DNA from: Flavobacterium phragmitis | GTDB taxonomy: Bacteria; Bacteroidota; Bacteroidia; Flavobacteriales; Flavobacteriaceae | Length of the DNA stretch: 64,000 nt | Assembly (NCBI RefSeq): GCF_900112575.1 | Contig: NZ_FOMH01000006.1 | Location: 124,001 to 188,000, forward strand | Reading direction: 5' to 3' | In this document: one piece after another, positions 58,641-64,000 of the stretch | Layout: the number at the start of each line of letters is the position of its first letter | Position numbering within the stretch: position 1 is the stretch's first letter | Translations under genes and position numbers: made by a program | The notes under the pieces: model-generated | Seen by the model: only the letters and a program-made list of their open reading frames with translations | What the model was told of the DNA's origin: nothing | Database searches by the model: none

Positions 58641-58719
58641 AATTGTCTTTTACAATTTCAACGGAATAATTTCCTTTACTACAAAATGTATTGTTCTTTC
58701 GAAATTTTTTCTTCATCCT

Positions 58720-58806
58720 AATCTGCAAGGTTTTCAAAACCTTGGAGGTTTCTGATTTTATACCTCAACAAAATTATACCTACAAGGTTTTGAAAACCTT
58801 GCAGGA
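58720..58806. repeat. Inverted repeat CTGCAAGGTTTTCAAAACCTT
   Basis: Two related palindromes (near 58720-58745 and 58780-58806) carry AAGGTTTTCAAAACCTT; they form a large inverted repeat between the nuclease gene and the metH N-terminal gene. Confidence 0.6.
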
Positions 58807-58816
58807 AACGGAAATG

Positions 58817-59821
58817 TTACCCAATAACCGGCGCAACCCTCGGTTTATAATCCTTCGCAACCTCAGCCATTAATCGGATGTGGTCTGGAGTTGTCCCGCA
58901 ACAACCTCCAATAATATTGATTAAATTGTCTTCTAAATATTCTTTAATGAATGCTTGTGTCTGTTCTGGCGTTTCATCGTATTGTCCGAAAGCGTTTGGT
59001 AATCCAGCGTTTGGATGCGCCGAAACATTAAAGCTTGTATTGTGCGCTAATGTTTTTAAATACGGTTTCAGCAAATCGGCTCCAAGAGCGCAATTGAATC
59101 CTACACTTAATAACGGAATATGCGAAACGGAAATCAAAAACGCTTCAACTGTCTGCCCAGAAAGCGTTCTTCCTGAAGCATCTGTAATCGTTCCTGAAAC
59201 CATGATTGGAATATCAAGATTACGTTCTTCTTTTACTTCTTCGATTGCAAAAAGCGCTGCTTTTGCGTTTAAAGTATCGAAAATCGTTTCTACTAAAAGC
59301 AAATCACAGCCACCGTCCATTAAAGCTTCTGCTTGTTGTTTGTACGCGATTCGTAAATCGTCAAACGTTACGGCTCTGTAACCTGGATCGTTTACGTCTG
59401 GTGACATACTTGCTGTACGGTTTGTCGGGCCAATTGAACCGGCTACGAAACGAGGTTTCTCTGGATTTTTAGCGGTAAACTCATCGGCAACCTCGCGTGC
59501 GAGTTTTGCCGATTCGTAGTTTAACTCGTAAACCAAATCTTCCATGTGATAATCGGCCATACCGATTGTCGTTCCAGAGAAGGTATTGGTTTCTACGATG
59601 TCAGCACCAGCTTCAAAATAAGCGGCATGTACATCGCGGATTGCTTGTGGTTGTGTTAGGGATAGTAAATCGTTGTTTCCTTTTAACGGATGCGGGAAAT
59701 CTTTGAAACGCTCTCCTCTGAAATCTTCTTCTGAGAAATTATAGCGTTGCAACATTGTTCCCATTGCTCCGTCAAGGATTAGGATATTTTTTTTTATTGC
59801 TTCTTGAATTGTTATTGCCAT
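58817..59821 (-). CDS. metH: Homocysteine S-methyltransferase domain of methionine synthase
   Basis: The 334-residue protein is the N-terminal module of MetH that binds zinc and homocysteine. The zinc ligands are Cys in GFNCALG and the pair in [12 protein letters not shown]. The N-terminus [24 protein letters not shown] is typical. The start at 59821 (MAITI) is preferred over 59836. It follows the promoter and SAM-I riboswitch after about 330 bases. The rest of MetH is at 54729-57404. Confidence 0.95.
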   Translation of the reverse strand: MAITIQEAIKKNILILDGAMGTMLQRYNFSEEDFRGERFKDFPHPLKGNNDLLSLTQPQAIRDVHAAYFEAGADIVETNTFSGTTIGMADYHMEDLVYELNYESAKLAREVADEFTAKNPEKPRFVAGSIGPTNRTASMSPDVNDPGYRAVTFDDLRIAYKQQAEALMDGGCDLLLVETIFDTLNAKAALFAIEEVKEERNLDIPIMVSGTITDASGRTLSGQTVEAFLISVSHIPLLSVGFNCALGADLLKPYLKTLAHNTSFNVSAHPNAGLPNAFGQYDETPEQTQAFIKEYLEDNLINIIGGCCGTTPDHIRLMAEVAKDYKPRVAPVIG

Positions 59822-59887
59822 GTTGTTTTGCCGCAAAGACGCTAAGACGCCAAGCTTTTTTTATTTTTAATTTTGAAGGTTCTATTT

Positions 59888-59924
59888 AAACCCGACAGGT
59901 TTTAAAAACCTGTCGGGTTTAACC
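59888..59924. repeat. Palindromic repeat AACCCGACAGG / CCTGTCGGGTT
   Basis: Perfect palindrome AAACCCGACAGGTTTTAAAAACCTGTCGGGTTT in the riboswitch-metH leader; could also act as a transcription pause. Confidence 0.6.
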
Positions 59925-59955
59925 TTCGATATTTTTTTTACTTTGATTCCAAAAG

Positions 59956-60068
59956 TGCACTATTGCTGGCTCTTTAGCCCCGTTGGAAGCAAATATCCTT
60001 TTATTCTGGGGTTCAGAATAAAAGATATTTGTGTACAGCGGGAACTATTGACTGCAAAAATGCGCCAA
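59956..60068 (+). repeat. REP-like nested-hairpin element, copy E, inside the metH leader
   Basis: Plus-strand reading: TAGCCCCGTTGGAAGC, AAATATCCTTT, hairpin TATTCTGGGGTTCAGAATA, AAAGATATTT, ACAGCGGGA. It shares the layout of copies A to D and lies downstream of the riboswitch in the transcript, between it and the metH start. Confidence 0.55.
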
Positions 60069-60150
60069 TGATTCGCTCCTTCTACTGAATTGCTTCGGTA
60101 AATATTGTATGTTGTCTGGAAAAGTTTTGAGAAATACTGTATGTATTTGT

Positions 60151-60263
60151 GTTATCTATCTTTAATACTGGAAAATGTCGTATAAAGTAGAATTTAGCAC
60201 CTTCTTTATGGTAAAGGGTTGCTAAGGTTTCATCGGGTCTATCCCTCCGCCTTTCGTGATAAC
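60151..60263 (-). ncRNA. SAM-I (S-box) riboswitch
   Basis: On the minus strand the sequence has GTTATCACGAAAGGCGGAGG, ATAGACCCGATGAAACC, TTAGCAACC, AAGGTGCTAAATTCTAC and the closing GATAAC. These are the S-box conserved elements in order: P1 arms GTTATC/GATAAC, the GGAGGG and GATGAAACC core, GCAACC and GGTGCTAAAT. It senses S-adenosylmethionine. The downstream metH N-terminal gene is the expected target. The expression platform is not obvious, and no clear terminator follows at once. Confidence 0.93.
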
Positions 60264-60286
60264 GAACAATAATTTTAAGAACAGTG

Positions 60287-60318
60287 CAAAGGTATGAAAT
60301 AGGGTTTCGATTTGCAAA
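60287..60318 (-). promoter_or_regulatory. Promoter of the SAM-riboswitch/metH unit
   Basis: On the minus strand TTTG (60315-60318) and TACCTTTG (60287-60294) are 20 bases apart, a full match to the flavobacterial pattern. Transcription should start about 10-15 bases before the riboswitch P1 stem. Confidence 0.65.
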
Positions 60319-60696
60319 TGTTTTTTCTTCAAGCTTCTAAGGTTCTAAGTTGCTAAGATTCTAAGTTTTAAAATTAGCTCCTTTTTTCGAACATAGCCCG
60401 CGGTTTCAAAGGCGGGAACGTATTGTGATTATACGTTGCGTCTATTCGTTGTGTTCCAGTGGTTGAAACCACTGGCTATGTTTTTTATGTGTTTTGTGTT
60501 TATAAAAAAATGTTTCAGATTTACATTGTGTTTTTGCCTGTGTCTTTTAGCTCTGGAGGAGCATAATATTTATAGAAAAACAACAAACACAACACAAGAG
60601 CTCCAGCGGAGCGACATATATTTCGCTCCGCTGGAGCTCTTTGTCAAACGACATCAATTTTATTCTATAAATATGTCATCCCTCTGGGATTAATAA
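60319..60696. repeat. Gene-free stretch with several dispersed palindromes
   Basis: From 60319 to 60696 there is no gene. It holds CTTCTAAGGTTCTAAGTTGCTAAG, the palindrome CCAGTGGTTGAAACCACTGG (60456-60475), TAGCTCTGGAGGAGCATAATA (60548-60568), and a perfect palindrome AGAGCTCCAGCGGAGCG ... CGCTCCGCTGGAGCTCT (60597-60640). These belong to the same sort of GGAGC/GCTCC repeats common in the phylum. Confidence 0.55.
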
Positions 60697-60730
60697 AAAA
60701 AGCTCAAACTTTTGCAAGTTTGAGCTTTAT
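60694..60730 (-). terminator. Terminator of the FNR-like reductase gene
   Basis: The minus-strand stem AAAGCTCAAACTTGCAA / AGTTTGAGCTTT is followed by a T-run. Confidence 0.8.
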
Positions 60731-60764
60731 ATATAGAATCTTAGTATCTCAGAGTCTTAGCAAC

Positions 60765-61817
60765 TTAGACTATCGCCTTCACAACCGCTTTAGGAGCTTC
60801 TTTACGAGTTCCATCAAAACCATCTACTCCAGAAACTGTTGTATATTTCAATACGTATTTTTTACCTGGGTTGATGATTGAATATGCAGCTTGGCACATT
60901 AAAGTTGCTTCGTGGAATCCGCAAAGGATTAACTTTAATTTTCCTGGATATGTGTTTACGTCTCCAATAGCGAAGATTCCTGGAATATTAGTTTGGTAAT
61001 CTAATGCATTGTTTACTTTAATAGCATTTTTCTCGATTTCTAATCCCCAGTCGCCGATTGGACCTAATTTTGGTGTTAATCCGAAAAGTGGAATAAAATA
61101 ATCGCATTCGATTTTACGGTGTGCTCCGTTTTCTTCGATATCCAAAGATTCTACGTGCTCTGCTCCGTTGATTCCGATAACTTCAGCTGGCGTGATTAAT
61201 TTGATTTTTCCTGCTGATTTTAATTCCTGTACTTTTTCTACAGAATCTAAAGCTCCTCTGAATTCGTTTCTTCTGTGAATTAAAGTCACTTCTGAAGCTA
61301 CGTTTGCTAAGAAAATTGACCAGTCTAACGCTGAATCTCCTCCCCCTGCAATAACAACTCTTTTATCTCTGAATTTTTCAGGATTTTTGATGAAGTATTT
61401 TACTCCTTTATCTTCATAAAACTCGATATCTTCGATAAGTGGTTTACGAGGCTCGAAACTTCCTAATCCTCCAGCGATTGCGATAACTGGCGCGTGGAAT
61501 TTAGTTCCTTTGTTTGATGTTACAATGAAAGTCCCGTCTTCTTGCTTTTCAACTGTTTCAGCACGTTCTCCTAAAGTAAATCCCGGCTCAAATTGTTTGA
61601 TTTGCTCCATTAATCCGTCAACTAAATCTCCGGCTAATACTTCTGGGAACCCAGGAATATCATAAATTGGTTTTTTTGGATATAACTCTGATAGTTGTCC
61701 TCCTGGTTGTGGAAGCGCATCTAAAATGTGGCATTTTAACTTTAGCAATCCTGCCTCGAATACGGCAAATAAACCTGTTGGCCCTGCTCCAATTATAAGT
61801 ATATCTGTTTTAATCAT
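60765..61817 (-). CDS. Ferredoxin/flavodoxin-NADP reductase-like flavoprotein (thioredoxin reductase family)
   Basis: The 350-residue FAD/NAD(P) enzyme has GAGPTGLF for FAD, GGGDSALDW for NAD(P) and GIFAIGDVNTYPGKLKLILCGFHEA at the C-terminus. There is no CxxC redox pair, so it is not a thioredoxin reductase. The TrxR-like FNR class (YumC) supplies ferredoxin electrons. Its place beside siroheme and sulfite-reductase genes suggests it feeds the reductase. MIKTDILI at 61817 is the right start. Confidence 0.9.
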   Translation of the reverse strand: MIKTDILIIGAGPTGLFAVFEAGLLKLKCHILDALPQPGGQLSELYPKKPIYDIPGFPEVLAGDLVDGLMEQIKQFEPGFTLGERAETVEKQEDGTFIVTSNKGTKFHAPVIAIAGGLGSFEPRKPLIEDIEFYEDKGVKYFIKNPEKFRDKRVVIAGGGDSALDWSIFLANVASEVTLIHRRNEFRGALDSVEKVQELKSAGKIKLITPAEVIGINGAEHVESLDIEENGAHRKIECDYFIPLFGLTPKLGPIGDWGLEIEKNAIKVNNALDYQTNIPGIFAIGDVNTYPGKLKLILCGFHEATLMCQAAYSIINPGKKYVLKYTTVSGVDGFDGTRKEAPKAVVKAIV

Positions 61818-61914
61818 TATGTTGTTGTTTATAATCATTCTTAATAACGCAAAGAAACGAATAAATCCTTGTACTTTCAATGATTTTTATCATTAATTTC
61901 TTTCCGAAACCTTT

Positions 61915-62496
61915 TTACTCTTTATTTTTTAATGAAGAGGTAATCTCATTCATTCGTTTAACCTTTTCTTCAAAATTGCCTTTTAAGGTTTTTCGATATT
62001 CATTCAGGTTTTCTACCATTTGATTGATATCTTCCGGAATTACTTCTTCGAAAAACTCACGCAATCTCTTTGCTGTTGTTGGCGATTTTCCGTTTGTTGA
62101 AATGGCAATTTTTACATTTCCTTTTGTTACGATTCCGCCCAAATAATAATCACATAAATCTGGCGTATCAGCTATATTGCAAATCAGATAACGCTTTCTT
62201 GCTAAATCGTAAACCTTTTTATTTACTTTCAAATCGTCTGTACAGGCAATTACCATGTGACGTTTTTTAAGCATTTTCTTTTTAAACTTTTTTTCCGTCA
62301 ATTTAATTGAAGGATGTTTTTCTGCTAAAACCTTAATTTCTAAATGAAAATCCGGTGCAACTACCTCAACATTAGCATTCGGACTTGACTTTAGCAAGAA
62401 AGAAAGCTTTTCCAGCCCTACATTTCCTCCGCCTACAATCAAAACATTTAAATTGTGAAGCTTTAGAAATATTGGATATAATTCGTTTTGTTCCAT
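61915..62496 (-). CDS. Precorrin-2 dehydrogenase / sirohydrochlorin ferrochelatase-like
   Basis: The 193-residue protein matches the N-terminal half of CysG, like Met8. It shows GGGNVGLEKL for NAD and SAKxLREF-like KSPTTAKRLREFFEE at the end. It oxidises precorrin-2 to sirohydrochlorin and perhaps inserts iron, giving siroheme for sulfite reductase. A palindrome cluster separates it from cobA upstream. Confidence 0.92.
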   Translation of the reverse strand: MEQNELYPIFLKLHNLNVLIVGGGNVGLEKLSFLLKSSPNANVEVVAPDFHLEIKVLAEKHPSIKLTEKKFKKKMLKKRHMVIACTDDLKVNKKVYDLARKRYLICNIADTPDLCDYYLGGIVTKGNVKIAISTNGKSPTTAKRLREFFEEVIPEDINQMVENLNEYRKTLKGNFEEKVKRMNEITSSLKNKE

Positions 62497-62507
62497 GTTA
62501 CCAATAT

Positions 62508-62656
62508 GTTGTTCCTAACGGAACAATTAATAATGCAAACTTCGGGTTAAAACCTGACGCTGCAAAATCGGTGTCAATCATATGTTCCTAACGGAACATT
62601 ATTATTGTGAAAACATTTATTTTTTTCTACCGATGAAATGTTCCTAACGGAACATA
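62508..62656. repeat. Cluster of three GTTCCTAACGGAAC palindromes
   Basis: Palindromes at 62509-62527, 62582-62600 and 62638-62655 have the core GTTCCTAACGGAAC and are linked with TTTTTTCTACCGATGAAATG. The cluster is related to 22617-22797, where the core is CCTACGG, so both belong to one repeat family. Confidence 0.7.
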
Positions 62657-62662
62657 TAAATT

Positions 62663-63436
62663 CTAACGAATTTCTTCTTTTGATAGAAATTCTTCGTAAA
62701 ATCCTTTTAATTTGTTGCTTTCGCGAACAACTTCGCCTAAAATAATAATAGCTGGTGAACCTAATTCTTTCTCTCTTACAACTTCTAAAATCGAATCTAC
62801 TGTTCCAACGCCTACTTTTTCTTCGGAAGTTGTTCCGTTTTGGATAATCGCAACGGGTAAATTTCCTTTATCTTCTTTTTGAAACAAATCGATTATTTGT
62901 GGCAATTTGTGCATTCCCATCAAAATCACAACAGTTGCAGAAGATTGCGCTGCTAAAGCTACATCTGAAGACAATTTTCTATCAGAAGTTGTTCCAGTAA
63001 TCGCCCAAAAGCTTTCTGAAACTCCTCTTTTTGTTATTGAAATTCCCTGACTTGCAGGAACCGCAACTACTGATGAAATTCCTGGAACTACGATGGTTTC
63101 TATTCCGAAACTTTCCGCAAAATCAACTTCCTCACCGCCTCTTCCGAAAATAAATGGATCTCCTCCTTTTAATCGAACTACATTTCCATAAGTCAAAGCA
63201 TTATCGACAATCAATTGATTGATCTGATCCTGCGTGTAGGCATGATTTCCGATTCTTTTTCCAACAAAAATTCTAATCGCATTTTTTGGCGCGTAATCCA
63301 GAATTTCTTCGTTGGCCAAAGCGTCGTATAAAACCACATTTGCTTCAGCCAATGCTTTTACAGCTTTGAGCGTCAGTAAATCGGGATCGCCCGGACCTGC
63401 ACCGACTAAAGTTATTTTGGGTTTTATATTATGCAT
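62663..63436 (-). CDS. cobA: Uroporphyrinogen-III C-methyltransferase
   Basis: The 257-residue SAM-dependent enzyme makes precorrin-2 from uroporphyrinogen III. VGAGPGDPDLLTLKA and GGDPFIFGRGGEEVDFA are the CobA/SUMT signatures, with VPGISS and NGTTSEEKVGVG. Its start overlaps the end of the reductase gene by 8 bases, showing a tight operon. It works with the precorrin-2 dehydrogenase for siroheme. Confidence 0.96.
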   Translation of the reverse strand: MHNIKPKITLVGAGPGDPDLLTLKAVKALAEANVVLYDALANEEILDYAPKNAIRIFVGKRIGNHAYTQDQINQLIVDNALTYGNVVRLKGGDPFIFGRGGEEVDFAESFGIETIVVPGISSVVAVPASQGISITKRGVSESFWAITGTTSDRKLSSDVALAAQSSATVVILMGMHKLPQIIDLFQKEDKGNLPVAIIQNGTTSEEKVGVGTVDSILEVVREKELGSPAIIILGEVVRESNKLKGFYEEFLSKEEIR

Positions 63437-64000
63437 TTGCTAATTCCTGTGCTCTGAAAGTTTCGATTTTGTCAAAGAAAACTACTGCCTGAGCAATGTA
63501 ATCTTTAGCGAAAGCTTCAGATGGTTCATTTTGATTGATTTGGTAAACCAAGTCTTTAAAAGTTGAGTTCAATTCAATTTTACTAGTTTCGATGAAAACA
63601 GTATCAAACAAATCAACGATTCCTGCGTGGTGATTTGTTTTTTGGTTTTCTGCCAATAACAATGCTTTTGCACCGTTTACAAATCCTGCATAAGCATGAT
63701 AAATTGCATCTGACCATTTTTTCTCGTCGAAAGATTCCTGAGCCAAGATTAATTTCTCTTTAGCTTCAAACAATAATGTCGCTACTAAATCGATCACCAC
63801 TCCGGCACATTCTCCAACTCCAACTGCTTTTACGTAATTGTCTGCGTTACCCCAATCCACAAAATCAGCTTCTGTTAAATTGGTTACATCTGCATAAGGT
63901 TTTAAGATTTCATAGAAATATTTTTCTCCTTTTGTATCATAATAATCAAGGAATTTTTGTCCGCTTCCGTTAGCATCAAAATCATTTAAGATCGTACGCA
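63429..64000 (-). CDS. Sulfite/nitrite reductase C-terminal part with HEPN-like domain (5' end outside window)
   Basis: The reading frame runs open to the right edge (190 residues visible, no start). The last about 120 residues (AKEKLILAQESFDEKKWSDAIYHAYAGFVNGAKALLLAENQK ... NHHAGIVDLF) look like a HEPN helical bundle. The preceding part (ILKPYADVTNLTEADFVDWG) resembles the end of a reductase as annotated in flavobacteria. No RX4-6H nuclease motif is seen. The neighbouring siroheme genes agree with a siroheme reductase. The catalytic half cannot be seen. Confidence 0.7.
   Translation of the reverse strand, partial: RTILNDFDANGSGQKFLDYYDTKGEKYFYEILKPYADVTNLTEADFVDWGNADNYVKAVGVGECAGVVIDLVATLLFEAKEKLILAQESFDEKKWSDAIYHAYAGFVNGAKALLLAENQKTNHHAGIVDLFDTVFIETSKIELNSTFKDLVYQINQNEPSEAFAKDYIAQAVVFFDKIETFRAQELANA

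Noticed and set aside
54729..59821. metH broken by a frameshift or sequencing error
   Set aside because: Both halves have complete domains, sensible starts and stops, and an intact 333-codon gene between them.
1..64000. tRNA, rRNA, prophage or insertion-sequence genes
   Set aside because: Reading both strands I saw no tRNA-like clover-leaf ends, no rRNA words, no transposase, integrase or phage structural proteins.

Overview
The window looks like a chromosome segment of a gliding Flavobacterium-type member of the Bacteroidota, probably close to F. johnsoniae. The DNA is AT-rich. Genes lack Shine-Dalgarno sequences, and several carry the Bacteroidota promoter motif TAnnTTTG about 18-21 bases after a TTG or TTTG box. 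Family-specific genes point the same way: porU and porV of the type IX secretion system, gldD, gldE and gldA of gliding motility, DUF3078, and TonB-type outer-membrane proteins. I saw no rRNA, tRNA, prophage, insertion sequence or CRISPR array. Most of the window is core chromosome.

Layout. 1-2.4 kb: end of porU, then porV. 2.5-7.7 kb: cytidine deaminase, pyruvate dehydrogenase E1-alpha and E2, and an M1 aminopeptidase lipoprotein. 8.2-16.5 kb: an AhpD-like protein with an AraC regulator, a glycosyltransferase, miaE, a large AsmA-like protein and two unknown membrane proteins. 16.6-21 kb: ribosomal proteins L27 and L21, and a tandem pair of M16 peptidases. 21.2-28.7 kb: a DMT exporter, an HMA-domain lipoprotein, the mutY-ssb-gldE-gldD cluster, an HU protein, a 30-residue ribosomal-type protein and RNase G. 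29-38 kb: penicillin-binding protein 1C and a thioester alpha-2-macroglobulin. 38-49.8 kb: small unknown genes, tadA, a TonB-C-domain protein, dxs, a DUF3078 protein, dGTPase, a beta-barrel protein, gldA and a TonB-dependent receptor. 49.9-52.7 kb: a PLP decarboxylase and a dicarboxylate/amino-acid symporter.

52.8-64 kb is a sulfur and methionine region, all on the minus strand. In transcription order it holds a sulfite/nitrite reductase with a HEPN-like tail (running off the window), uroporphyrinogen-III methyltransferase, a precorrin-2 dehydrogenase, a flavin reductase, a promoter with a SAM-I riboswitch, the homocysteine half of methionine synthase, a DUF1016/PDDEXK nuclease, the folate/cobalamin half of methionine synthase, metF and a methyltransferase. 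The siroheme genes serve the reductase. The sulfide it makes feeds homocysteine and methionine synthesis, and the riboswitch shuts the metH unit down when SAM is plentiful.

The less ordinary content is between genes and in small insertions. There is a family of at least five nested-hairpin, REP-like elements, a two-copy long hairpin of about 105 bp, clusters of GTTCC/GGAAC palindromes, a nuclease gene lying between the two metH halves, a HEPN domain fused to a reductase, and several very small genes.
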